Source: Perkinsus olseni (lineage: Eukaryota > Perkinsozoa > Perkinsida > Perkinsidae). From it: 64,000 bases of DNA. Made by a program: the position numbers and the translations under genes. Where the stretch lies: contig JABANP010000194.1 of assembly GCA_013115135.1 (NCBI GenBank), positions 1-64,000 of the forward strand. The letters run 5' to 3'. The notes beneath the pieces were generated by a model. The model did no database searches and was not told the DNA's origin. It saw nothing but the letters and a program-made list of their open reading frames with translations. Shown piece by piece: positions 33,700-44,712 of this stretch. Every line of letters begins with the position of its first letter. The first letter of the stretch is position 1.

Positions 33700-35459
33700 T
33701 GGGCCTCAAGCCTTCCCTGTCTGAGTCCGAGCGTGCCACCATCATCCAGCAATCGGCCGGAGGGAAGTCTACTGTTGAGATCGCTCGATATCTGGGTCGA
33801 GACCCCAGGACCGTAAAAGAAGATACATAGATGATTCTGGCGGGCAGTATACCCGACCAACTGGGCCCCGCAAGACCTCCTCAGCGGTCGGTACTGTTCC
33901 ACGCATGGGGACCGTGGAGGATGCCAAGCAGCGGATAGAGAGGATCATTCGGGTGCGGGGCTTGAGAGGCTCGTGGCTGTTGTGAGTATGTTGCTCAGGA
34001 CCATGAGCGGCGAAATCCGGGGTATCGGTGAGCCAGAGGGCGCCGCTGAGGATTGGGCATTTCGTGACGCAGTGAGGGAAGAGTTCGGGATTCACTACCA
34101 TAAATCCCTTAAATCATGGTAGAGCAGCAGCTTTTTTGCGCTGTAGTGTATCGATCCGGGCTCCTACAGGTTCTATTGGCTTCCTGAAGGAGGGACGAGG
34201 GGGAAGAAGTGCATCAAGCCGGGAGTCCTGAATGCACTGAGGTTTCTTTGTGAGGATAAAGCCAAGAGAGAGGAAGCTGAAAGGCTGGGGAAGGGCTCCG
34301 TCACTGCCGTTAGACACCGGGTAAGGAGGTTTATGCCATTATTGCAGGGATGTCATGAGTGATCAGAAGAGGAAACATCACGAGACGATCCAGTCTCCCG
34401 ACTCGGAGAGTAGTACGCCTTCCGACTCCGAAAGTGCCACGCCTGCCGATTCCGAAAGTGGCATGCCTTCCGACTCCGAAAGTGGCATGCCTTCCGACTC
34501 CGAAAGTGCTTCGCCTTCGGACTCCGAAAGTGGCGCGGCCGAGCCGGAGTCTCCGGTCTGTATTGGTGGCTATAGACTGAGACGCCGAGTATCGTCATTG
34601 GAGTATTTCAGCCCAGGTGGGTGTGGGGAGCCGCTGCGGCTATTGCATGATTTGCCTGCAGACGACTGTACTCTGGAAGAGGAGATTGTGGAGAGTAGGG
34701 GAGAGGCTGGGAGCTCGCAGTCTCTTCCAGGAGTGAAGCCTGATCGAGTCAGTACCCTGACGGTGAGAATTGCTCACGTTCGGCCATGCATTGCAGCCTG
34801 TACCCTCTAGGCACAAGTTGAGGAATTGAAGGGGAAGCTGAGGGCAAAGGAGAAGGTGAGACCTTCTCGACGATGGCATCTCGAAAAGTTCGTGAGCTGA
34901 CTGGGTGGCTGGGCTAGGCCCGCTGTTTGTGATAATGAGTGGGGCTCTCTCAGGAGTGCGAGGCGGGAGTTGATGAGGTCGAGCGGCTTCGTGAGATCAA
35001 TAAGCGGCAAGGGACTGCGAGGAAGGAGGAGATGAGGGCTTTGCGGGAAGAGACGGCGAGTAGGGCTATGGCAGCAACTTGAGGAGATATTCTCTGATCA
35101 GGTCTGAGGAAAATGTTGTCGGATGTGCAAAGGGAAGTGAAACGTATGAAGACGGAAGATGGTAGTAGTTGAGATGGATTTTCCTTCTTGCCTGGGTGAT
35201 GCGTCTTCAAGGGGATCGCCACCAGGGCGACGGTACTCGGCTTCTTTTGGTAGGGCGGATACTCGCACTCCAAAAGACATGCCAGGACACCTTGAGCGGA
35301 GTTAACTCTCTCCTCAATAGAACTGGGAATACGCAGGTAGGCGGAGCGAAGGCACCCATCCTGAGATTATCCGTTGAAGCTTGAGCCCTGTCCTCGTCTT
35401 AGGCCTCTCACCCTAGCATCGAGGTAAAGGCTGAGGTTATCCGCCAGCGATGGCGCTGA
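33700..35459 (+). CDS. tandem family member 1: Tc1-like helix-turn-helix plus coiled coils
   Basis: This copy alone begins with a Tc1/mariner-type N-terminal helix-turn-helix: SESERATIIQQSAGGKSTVE, then IARYLGRDPRTVK. The frame then slips near 33818 and goes on as RYIDDSGGQYTRPTGPRK, again Tc1-like, into the segment all members share: MGTVEDAKQRIERIIR (ATG 33905), GEPEGAAEDWAFRDAVREEF and KKCIKPGVLNALRFLCEDK. A Ser-rich stretch with 24-base repeats follows. Later exons give coiled-coil pieces (EEMRALREETASRA, RILALQKTCQDTLSGVNSLL) and a short end IEVKAEVIRQRWR (stop 35457-35459). A second one-base slip occurs at the NPRI motif (34016-34024). No DDE catalytic core is present. It is a DNA-binding-like protein or a decaying copy. 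Confidence 0.5.
34399..34545 (+). repeat. 24-base tandem repeat encoding Ser/Asp/Glu/Pro
   Basis: Five to six copies of a unit like CCTTCCGACTCCGAAAGTGG encode SDSESGMP-type octapeptides in family member 1. Two neighbouring copies are identical. Other members have short acidic Ser stretches at this place but no repeat array. Confidence 0.8.
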
Positions 35460-36558
35460 AAGTGGAGGGACTCTCACGTCTGGCATCTACAGTGCATTGA
35501 CAGCTGCTGCGGCCGTTGCTGCACCCCTGTTGTTAGGGGGTGCCGTGGCACCGCTACCGCTCGACTCTGTTCTACCCCGGAAGGAGTTTTACCAACACGT
35601 ACATTGTGATTGTGATTCCACTACTTTTATTGCTTGATACAGATTCAATGTGTGTATTACCTTTATGACTTAGCACTTCATTGCGTGGTAGTTAATACAA
35701 TCGTGGGTAGGTCGTCTCAGCTGCGGGATGATCCCACACGGTCCGGCTGCGAGTCTTGGTCGGAATTGGTTCCGAATCGGTAATTTATTAGCAATACCCA
35801 AGAGCATGTCCATTTTCACCTCACTTCCGCCTTTCCCTGTCAGCAGAATCTCGCCTTAGATCAGTCGTAGCGAGGGCGTTGTCAGGAGAGCAAGGAGGAA
35901 GGCGACGCCACTGCGGCGTTCAAGGATAGATAGTGTTTCTTCTCCATCATCGTCATCAAAGCCTGGTGTTCAGGAGTCTCCTGAGAGGAATGGGTCGAAT
36001 TGCTGGTCGTTAGGAGGACAACAGGCATTGCTAGGGAAGACGAATGATGGCTTCGCGTGCCCTTGTTATGCACTAAACTCTCATCGATAATAAGTTGTCT
36101 TTTTTTCTGGCATGGCAGTGGTGAGCAGCGAGAGTCTTACCAGGACGCGAAGAGGGGATAGTGTAGGTGTGTTGGTACTGGACAGAGTATGGTGGTTGTT
36201 GCTATCGGGAGGACTCCGCAGGAGGTGAAAAAGTAAGTCCCGCGAGAGGTTTGTATCGTGAGACGTGAGGACAGGGTGGATTCGCAGCTAGTGCCACTAG
36301 CCTCTTGAAACGTGGAATGCACTGAACTCATTATGGAGACGAGTCCTGTTTGATACAGCCTGTTTCTCTCCTGTCGCTACAGCCACGCGTTCTAGTGGTC
36401 TCAATAATCTTGGGCTTCGGAACGAGTTGAGGACTTCACAGATCGCCTCGGTCCCTACTCTCTGTTTCACTGTTATTTACAATTTTTTGTGTCATACGGG
36501 ACTGTAGGACTCGACATTAGTACTGTCTGCTAGGAAGACTTTGATTGATCTCATCAAA
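35460..36558. repeat. intergenic region with a duplicated TAF7 3' end
   Basis: Bases 35880-36020 copy the TAF7 end and downstream flank (33285-33420) at roughly 80 percent identity by eye: the copy keeps GAGCAAGGAGGAAG, GCGTTCAAGGATAGATAG and TGGGTCGAATT. At 35681-35698 lies TTGCGTGGTAGTTAATAC, a variant of the motif repeated between family members. No gene is seen. Confidence 0.65.
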
Positions 36559-38245
36559 ATGGGGTCGGTAGAAGATACCAAGGGGCGCCTGGAGGAGCTA
36601 ATTCAGGTTAATGACTCGAGAGAGTGGCTGTTGGAAGGGTTCTCTCGCTCAGGAGCATTTGCGGCGTAACCCGAGGATTGCGGGGCATGATGGGAGAGTC
36701 GTTCCGCGGTGCAGTGAGGAAGCAGTTCAGGATATTCTATAATGCATATCACTCAAGATGGTAGAGTAGTAGCATTGACGCAGCATCGCCCGTCACCGTG
36801 CAGTCTCCTGTAGGTTTTATTATACCGCGAGTGGCAGAACGAGGGCGAGGAACTGCGCTGTTGTAGGAGTCCTTGACGCACTGCGGCTCATCTGTGAGGA
36901 CCAGATGAGGGATAAGGAGACCGGGGAGCGGGGTAACTGTTCTATTCTTCGGGCGAGACTCCCAGTAAGAGGAGCGTCTAGGCTAGCGTCTACTTGATTC
37001 GAATTCTCAGAAGCGGAAGTTTTCCGAGGGGTTGGCCCCGAGTAGGGACGATGAGTCTTCACCGTCATCTGACGAACTCCGCAGCATGCGAGCCAGCAGC
37101 GGCGCTAATCTCCGAGGGGAAGTATCCCGTTTGAAGTGCTCGCTGGCAGGTCAGAAGGCTCCGTCAGGGAGCGTCTCAATTGAATCGTTACAATTGGCTG
37201 ACGGTTCATTGCCGATGCGTTCGTAGGTCTTCGAAAATTAGCAGAGCAGCGCCAGGAGCGTATCGACGAGCTCGAGGGTTAGTGGGGTCGGGAGTATCAG
37301 GGCAAATGAGATTTACTGCCATCATCTCAGCTGCAGCCTGGGCACGGCCGGCTGTGGCCGATGGTGCTGACGGTAGGGAAAGAGCTGCGAGGGTGGAGGC
37401 TGGTGAAGTCGCTGCCTTGACAGTGATAGCGGCCTGCTATGGGTGCTCCTGATACCGAGCACTCCTCAGGCGGAAGTCGGTGAATGGAAAAAGAAGTTCG
37501 AGGAGGAGATGGAGTTGAGGGACGAGGTAGGCTGCAGCAGCTCGCACGAGGTCACCCACGAGGTTGGACTCGACGAATCGAGCGGAAAGGCTCATGCCCT
37601 GTTGACTTCGCTATGGCTCGTTGAGAGTAGCACTGTCGAAGTCCGGATGACGGTGTTGTCAGGATCGTCAGGCGGCGGCTGAGGAGTTGGAGTTAGCTCG
37701 TGAGGTCAACTCCATGAGGGAGTCCGCGATGAGGGGAGAGTTGAAGGCCTTAAGGGAAGAGACGGCGGGTAGTCGTAGAATATTAAAGTCAATTGAGCTA
37801 CTGTTGCTTCCCCAGGTCTGAAGAAGGCGTTTGCGGATGCTCATTCGGAAATCAATCGTTGGATGACGGCCGATCGTAATAGCGATAGACTTGTAGAGAG
37901 CTGATCGTTCCGATGATCATCTGGTGATGAGAAACAGCGCCATTCATTTTCAGGACGGATCCGTAAGATAGAGAGGACATGCGAGGCAACTCTGAACAGT
38001 GTGAGGTATATTACGGATTGGACTCAGGGGACGCAGGTGGGCAGGGAGGGGGTGTATCATTCAACTACTCGAGGATCTCCGGCCAAAATGGCAGCCTGTG
38101 CTCTATCCAGGTGTCTCGCTCTGTCTGTAAGACGGAGGCCAAACGAGAGGCCGGCTATGCTGGGGGATGTTCCAAACTCTGGCGGTCAGCGTCCAGATCC
38201 TGCCCTAGTACCATTTCGCCTGAATCGCTACCACAGAATGGCTAA
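36559..38245 (+). pseudogene. tandem family member 2, apparently degenerate
   Basis: The copy starts MGSVEDTKGRLEELIQ, then after an intron EHLRRNPRIAG, but the following conserved DW-FRDAV block is disrupted: a deletion leaves a shifted frame near 36680-36720. Later exons are well kept: QKRKFSEG, SRLKCSLAG (about 37128), AEVGEWKKKFEEEMELRDE, EELELAREVNSMRESAMRGE and RIRKIERTCEATLNSVRY. The last exon (SRSVCKTEAKREAGYAGG) lost the stop used by member 5 and runs to 38245. Its exons at 37640-37800 and 37999-38060 are nearly identical to member 5. Confidence 0.6.
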
Positions 38246-38969
38246 TTGCTCGTACAAATCTACGAATCTCCATCGTTTAAATCAAGCATGAGGTCGGCAC
38301 CCTCTTCACAGCCATTAACTGCTGCTGTCAGGTAATGAAGATGATGCAGGTTGTACCTGTCCTACTTCGGAAGGAGTAGTAAACCTTTCCGTACGATCAT
38401 GGCACTGCCGTGTGCCTTTATCACGCAAGAGTGCCTCATTGTTGATTACCGCTTGTTGCGGCTTAATTGGAGTCCACCACTCACATATCCTTTCCTTCTT
38501 ATCAGAAATCTATTGCGCTGCAGTCTACATAATTATCGGTAGTTTTGTCGTGGGCCTCAGCTGCTGGATAATCTCACTTGGTGCTGGGGACACTTTATGT
38601 GTTTTGCACGAGATCCGATCGTCGTCAGTTGGATCCTGCTGAGGCTTGATCCGCCGGATCAGATCCGGTTCTATGGTTTTTATTGTTAGCAGAGCGACGC
38701 TCTTCGAAGAATGGTTTTAATCAGCCTTGTAACATGAGTCCTTTCATTAGGGGCCACTCTCTTGCGTTGTAGTCTGCACGATAATGTACGCTTCTGTTGC
38801 CGGCCTCAGAACACTTACGGCTGAAGCTTGGTCTAGCAGGGTGCACTCAATGGCAACACACACCCTCCGCGAATATTACGACCATGCTTGCCCCGGCGGG
38901 GCGGCGCCCTGGTGAGGACGACCTCTTCTAGAATCTTGATACGCCGACCTCGCAGGTTCGTTCTTTCCA
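38246..38969. other. spacer with two copies of the intergenic motif
   Basis: ATTGCGCTGCAGTCTACA at 38512-38529 and CTTGCGTTGTAGTCTGCA at 38761-38778 match the motif found before other family members. Nothing else is recognised. Confidence 0.5.
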
Positions 38970-40737
38970 AATGAGCGCCGAAGACGATATCAGGCAGCGT
39001 ATGGAGAATTTGATTAGGGTGAGGGGTTCGAGAGTGCTGCTTTCGGGAGGCCCTTTGTCAGAAGCATCTGCGGCGAAATCCTGAGATCGCCGATCCTGAG
39101 GGAACCGCCGTTGATTGGGTGTTCCGTGACGCAGTGAGGAAGCAGTTTCGGATATTCTATCGTGCGGACACCATGTCATGGTAGTGCTTGAAAAGCTCAG
39201 CCTCGTACAACGATGGCCTCGTGTAGGTATTATAGGCTTCCTCAAGGGCGCACGAGGGGAAGGAAGTGCGTCAGGGCAGGGGTTCTGAATACGCTAAAGT
39301 TTGTTTGCGGGGATAAAGCCCAGAGGCAGGAGTCTGAGCAAGAACCGATGAGCTCTGCGACTGACAGTAGAGGTCGAGTTAGGTGCATCCTTTGTGGACG
39401 TCTTGAACTTTACGTCCTCAGAAGCGGAAGTCGTGTGAGAGGATACGTGCACCCGACTCGGAGAGGGGTGACACTTCGTTCTCGCCGGATTCTCGGGTGT
39501 CGAGTGAGCCCGAGGGAACGCTTCCCCACAACTACTGCGATTCGAGGAGAGCATCTGAAATCTATCGGCTGCGGAAAGAGGTATCTTCGTTGAAGTGCTC
39601 GAATGCAGGTGAGGCAAGGGAGCCAGTGACTAGGCTGTATGTTGTACACGTAGGTCTGAGGAGCATAGCGGAGGAGCGTCTGGAGCGTATCAGGCAGCTG
39701 GAAGGTCGGCGGGGCTGGGTCGACTGGAGGGAACGAGGATTGCTTACATCATTGCAGCTGTGGTCTGGGCCCCGCAAGCAACGGCTGATGGTGGTGACGG
39801 CAGTGAGAAGGATGGGAGCTCGGAAGTCCGTGAGAGGGTGAGCTCTGGTAAAGTCACGGCCTTGGGCGTTATCATGAGCAACCCTCGTCTGGCGTCACGA
39901 TGTCGTGCTTCCTTCAGGCAGAAGGCGATGAATGGAAGAAGGAGTTTGAGGAGAGGATGGAAGCGAAGGAACAGGTGGGCGCCTGTCGAGATCACATCGC
40001 GCTGGGGAGAGTCGTCGCGAGGGACTCCACACAACTCCAATGGAGTTACATCGTGCCTAGCAGGATCGGGACTTGGCCATCAAGGAACTACAACGAGTGG
40101 GTGAGGTCACATCAAAGAGGATACGCGCCTTGGAGGAGGAGTTGAAGGCTTCACGCGCGGACGCATCAGGTAGTGGCACAGCATCAACGTCAACAGAACG
40201 TAGCCTGTTGTATCATTGCTAGGCCTGAGAGGGATGCTATCGGATATTCAGACTCGGATGGATCGTATCGAGACGAGTGATGGTGTCCTGTCAAGTAATA
40301 TAGTGGACCTACGCGATCGTCGGTAGTTGGTAGTGTAACCCGCCCTGTAGCTTCTCTGAGGGTATCCTGGTTGCTCATGTTGCGCAGTGAGCAACATGAG
40401 TCCGTAAGCAATGCTCAACATTCCCCTCGATGGCTCGAAACCCGATCCTCGGATTCGCTGAGAGTGAGCGATTTTCCTGTTTCTATGCAGAGCGGACCCG
40501 TGTGGTGGAAGCGACGTGCCAAGCGCCACAGCTGAAGAGAGTTGAGCGTCTTCCTGATAGCAGTATAGGGGGACTAAGAAACGGAGGAGTGAGATTTCAA
40601 TCGCACCTGGGACTGCAATAGCATGGTCTGCTTGCCTTCAGACCTTTCGTTCTGACGTTAATGTCAAGAAGGAGAGCAAGGGACTCAGAGTAGCCAATTC
40701 TGAAGTGAGGGTGAAGGAGGAAATCGATTCGCTTTGA
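38970..40737 (+). CDS. tandem family member 3
   Basis: Exons read MSAEDDIRQRMENLI, KHLRRNPEIADPEGTAVDW and FRDAVRKQFRIFYR, a basic segment around 39230-39330, SSLKCSNAG (39585), LRSIAEERLERIRQLEG, RIRALEEELKASRADASGSG, LRGMLSDIQTRMDRIETSDG, ERTRVVEATCQA and the C-terminal tail SDVNVKKESKGLRVANSEV, ending at TGA 40735-40737. The helices after SSLKCS have heptad-like spacing. The tail overlaps a tRNA-like sequence (40700-40773). No enzyme motif is present; the role is unknown. Confidence 0.5.
40374..40400. repeat. inverted repeat (10-bp stem)
   Basis: CTCATGTTGC and GCAACATGAG pair perfectly around a 7-base loop. It lies in an intron of family member 3, after the exon ending near 40326. Confidence 0.6.
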
Positions 40738-40773
40738 GCGAAAGACCCAGGGTTCGACCCTCAGGGTCACCAA
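40700..40773 (+). other. tRNA-like segment (Gln-like) overlapping the end of family member 3
   Basis: A hairpin TTCG-CTTTGAG-CGAA has the loop of a Gln (TTG) anticodon arm. It is followed by ACCCAGGGTTCGACCCT, a B box in a strong T-arm pairing, and a 3' end CAGGGTCACCA. No matching 5' acceptor strand is found. Confidence 0.4.
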
Positions 40774-41666
40774 GTGCTTATGGTGAGCAGCAGGGCTTGT
40801 CGGAAAGGCGCAGCGGAATGTTAGAATCATCGATAGCTTCGAGATGGTCTGAGATATATCCGTATACGCTATCGTGTACTCTCGTCGCCAGTCAGTGTGG
40901 CAATAAGTTCAGGTTTGCAGCGGTGTGAACCTGCGTAACGTCCCGTGCTGTCCATTAACTCACGCTTATGCTTAGCGGTGATCTGTCTATGGTCCTTACA
41001 GCCACTTGCCCCTTTGCTGCTGTCAGGATGCATTTGTTTCCTGCGAGGAGTTCCTTTGAGGCCTGTGCTTGAATTGCACGATTCCGTTCAATCGACTCCA
41101 TCGGCTTACTTTGAATTGACCGCAGTTCCCCTTCACCTAAGCCTTGTGTTGCTGCTTCTGCAAACTAACTACTCGGACATAGAATCAAAATACTAATTAT
41201 AGAAGTCAACCTATTTCGTATAGTACTATGACAATAGATACAGTTATCATTGAGAAACCCAATATTCGCGGAGACTCGGGGCATTCACGGAGTGTTAGGA
41301 TGCTCTCTGTGTCGATTTGCAGCGTTACCGAATCGGGAAACCCGATGGGATTGTTGTTTCGAGAATGGGCGTGGAAGTTGCTGAGCAGCGTGTGGAGGAT
41401 TGGATATCCGTGAGGCACACAGTGTGCGCTCTCGAGTGTGAAGTCCACACCCGAGAATGCACAGATAGCACACTGTGAAGTATGAGGCTATGGTAGCCTC
41501 AGATGGCGAATAGTCATAAAACTGTCGTGTTTCCAGCAATGAGCTGGGGAGTCCACCGAGAGGTAGCCTAGCTCAGCCTCCTGCTCTACAGTGGTACGCT
41601 CGACTGGGAGGGGATGGAACTCTTCATTATCATTGTCAGCTTTTCCATGACATTGTTGTCGTCGGA
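40774..41666. other. spacer before family member 4 with an interrupted palindrome
   Basis: CACAGTGTGC (41418-41427) and GCACACTGTG (41468-41477) are perfect inverted repeats; between them CTCG...CGAG and GTGTG...CACAC also pair, so the region could form a long hairpin. No gene is supported. Confidence 0.5.
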
Positions 41667-43517
41667 ATGGATGCGGTAGCCAATGCCAAGCAGCGTATGG
41701 AGGAGTTGATTCAAGTGAGGCCCCTGAGGGGTGTGGCTCTCGTGATGGTCACTCAGGAGCATCTGCGGAGGAATCCGAGGATCGTAGAGCCTGATAGCAC
41801 CGCCGATGATTGGACATTTCGTGAAGCACTGAAGAAACAGTTCGGGATCCTCTACGATAGGACCTCGATGACGTGGTGCTGCAGCCTCGCGTGGTGACCC
41901 CTTCATCGAGTTCCCCTTAGGTTTTATAGCCTCCCTGACGGTAGGAAGAGGGTTAAAAGGTGCGTCGAGGCAGGGATCCTGGACACGCTGAGGGTTATCT
42001 GTGAGGACAAAGCGCGGAGGAAGAAGGTGAGTCCACCGACCAAGGGCTCCGTCGCTGCGGCCAGACACCGAGTGAGGAGAGTAATCCCCGTTATAACGCG
42101 GCGGTCATGCCTGCTCAGAAAAGGAAGCCTCACGAGGGGGCACGGCTTTCCGGCCCGTATAGCGGCACGCCTTCGTCCGCGTCGGAGTCCTCGGTCTCTA
42201 CTCCACCCGCCGAGTCCAGACGTGGCTGGAAGCTGAGGCGCCGATTATCATCACTGAAGTGCTCGAACGCTGGTGGGAGTGGGACGTCGCTGCGGCTGGT
42301 GTATGGTTCGCCTGTAGGCCTGAGGAGTGTAGCGGCGGAGCGTCTGCAGCGTATCAAAGAGCTCGAGGCTGAGAAAGGTGGGGCTCACCGGAGGGAATGA
42401 GGATTCCTATTGGACCGATCATCTCAGCTGCAGCCTGGAATCGACTGAGGGTGGCTGAGGACGCTGATGGCAGCGGAGGGTCTGCGAGGTCGGAGCCTTC
42501 TCCGAGGGTGGACTCTGATCAAGTCACTGTATCGATGGTGATCACAGCTCAGAAACTGCCATGGGTAACGCACTGCACCCCTCAGGCGGAGCTCGAGAGA
42601 TGGAAGAAGAGGATGGAGGCGAAGGAGAAGGTGGGCCGCTCTCGACAATGACATCTCGCGGAGTCTGTGGGCCGATGGCATAGTCGACAGTGCGGGTTTC
42701 CCCCATACTACAGTGTCTTATACAGTTGCAGTTAGTACAGTGACGAGTCGTACGGTAACAGTTCCTACAGTTTTTTACCGGAACGTCCTAGTGAATCACC
42801 CTGTATCACTACACCATTTCCAGACCTACTTAGTAAAACCCCAGAGCAATTTAATAAAGCCCAGACCGAATTAGTAAAACCCCAAAGCAATTATGATGGA
42901 TGAGGCCTCTCCAGGAATGCAAGTTGGCCGTTGAGGAGACCGAACGGCTGCGTGAGCACCACAATAAGAAGGAAGCTGCGATGAAGGAGAAGTTGAAGAT
43001 TCTGCGGACGGAGACGAGGAGTAATTATACGACGGAAACACTGATAAAAATTTCATTATTAGGTTTGAGAATGATCCTTTCGGCTGTCCAAAAGGAAGTC
43101 AAACGAATGAAAAGGGAGGATGGTAGTAGTCCATGTTACAAACCGCTCTTACGTGGCCAACAATCGTGACATAGTGATAAGGCCGCAGCGTCTGTGGTGG
43201 GATTCTCCGTAGAAGAATCGTTCATCAGGAAGCACTAGCAGACTTTGTAGTCGTGTAGCTCTGTGCTGCCCGTCTGTTTCTGTCGTGGAATCCTTTAATC
43301 TTCCGCCCTCTTTGCAGAGCGCATGCTTGCACTGGAGAAGACATGCCAGGCCACCCTCAGCTGTGTGAACTCTCTCCTCAATGGGGCTGGGAGGACGCAG
43401 GAGGGCGGAAGGGAAGCGCCTCGACGATCTCCGTGATGGAACGCTGCGCTTTGCACGGCCGTTCGCTCGGGCACGGATGTGAAGGCTAGAGTCGACAGCT
43501 CGAGAGAGAGCAGGTAG
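41667..43517 (+). CDS. tandem family member 4
   Basis: This is one of the better preserved copies. MDAVANAKQRMEELIQ is spliced (intron about 41716-41757) to EHLRRNPRIVEPDSTADDW, FREALKKQFGILYDRTSMTW, then SLPDGRKRVKRCVEAGILDT, LRVICEDKARRKK and KGSVAAARHRVRRVIP. An NLS-like QKRKPHEG precedes a Ser-rich part, then SSLKCSNAG (42250), LRSVAAERLQRIKELEAEKG and further coiled-coil exons (LAVEETERLREHHNKKEAAM, LRMILSAVQKEVKRMKRED, RMLALEKTCQATLSCVNSLL). The end is TDVKARVDSSRESR at 43515-43517. The basic and coiled-coil content suggests a nuclear, self-associating protein. Confidence 0.6.
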
Positions 43518-44712
43518 GTCTTGTCAGCTCCTGGATAGTGATTCATGTTCCGGCGTCTGCGATACTACATTCTCCGATTTTATCCAAGCATCGCAGACGT
43601 TTCAGGCTGGAAGTTTCAGATTCATATCTGTTGCTTTCAGGTAGTTTCGGCGGAAGAGCTTGGCCTATTGCCCAGTGGGGCTCCCACAAGGTTTGTACCG
43701 CACAATGTCGCTAAGGCTACTTAAATCGCTTACAGCAAAATAATCGTTTGCAGTTTTCGTAAGGAAACACTCAATTGCGTTGCAGTCTGTAGAATCGTAT
43801 ACAACTGATCTGCGGGACCTCGGTGCTGCATGGTTGCAGTAGGTCGTCTACCTGCCTTAGTTTGGCGAAAGCTCTGAGACCCTAGGTTTGAATGACAGCC
43901 ATTCAAACCTAGGGTCTTAGGGTCATTCAGTGACTTGCCTCAAGGGGGTCTGTCGCAGGCTGGCGTGTTTGCCTGAGAAGTCTAACAAAAGGGAAGGCAA
44001 ACACGACCAGTCGAGTCGATTGAATTTTTCCTCTATACATCGAGCGGTATGTGAAGCAGCAGGATCCGCAGCCTTCCTGCTCGGATGGTACCGGCTTACT
44101 CGCCAATATACGCTGGTGTCTTCCCCACCGCTTGAAGCCCCTTTCGTCTCTCACCGCTGCGTTCTTCCGGAGAGTGAACGAGCCGTCTAGAAGAGACATC
44201 GATGAACCTGCGGGCACTGACATAGCCCACGGCGGGGATTCTTGAATTCCATGATGGCCTTCATCAGAGCGTTCAGGGACTTGCGCGACCTCAAGTCCGC
44301 GACCGACGCATAGAAATAAATGGCACTCCACCGGCTACCTTTTCCCAAGCTGAGTTCGACAGTGGGCATGCCCATCACACATTTCAAGGAACGAGTCGCC
44401 CCTCGTAATCTGTATCGTATCGTGCTACTCGAGTGTCGAGTAGCCCGAGAAGGCACTAAGCTGACGTCCGGTATTCCTGGTCCTTCGGAAAGCGGTTGAT
44501 GGACACTTCCGAGAAGCAAAGGCGAGGTTAGGAGGGAGCTCCTGAGGATGTGTGGAAGGTCCTGCTACAAATGTTACTGCGGAAAATTGACGCTGCAAAT
44601 GAGAGACACTCCCATCCTCAGTGCCTGAGGCACTGTGCCTCGCTATATTCTAGATCATACGGTTCGGATCATGTTAATCATCCGCTGAGTACAGGTTTTT
44701 TGTTTCTCCGGA
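43518..44712. other. spacer with a strong hairpin and a decayed minus-strand frame
   Basis: AATTGCGTTGCAGTCTGT at 43773-43790 is the intergenic motif. A perfect 17-bp hairpin lies at 43878-43916. On the minus strand, frames covering 43927-44519 read protein-like pieces (SAIYFYASVADLRSRKSL, LMKAIMEFKNPRRG / VSARRFIDVSSRRLVHS) that need a frame change between them. That suggests a broken gene or element without a recognisable family. Confidence 0.45.
43878..43916. repeat. perfect 17-bp inverted repeat with 5-base loop
   Basis: GACCCTAGGTTTGAATG pairs with CATTCAAACCTAGGGTC around the loop ACAGC. Four more outer bases can pair if a G-T is allowed. Such a hairpin could be a MITE remnant, a small hairpin RNA source or a transcript-end signal; nothing in the sequence decides. 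Confidence 0.85.

Noticed and set aside
34399..34545. CRISPR-like array because of regular 24-base units
   Set aside because: The units are directly adjacent, without unique spacers, and encode an in-frame Ser/Asp peptide repeat.
43927..44519. Minus-strand gene of 110-134 codons
   Set aside because: Protein-like pieces need a frame change between them and match no family I know; noted as a decayed frame only.
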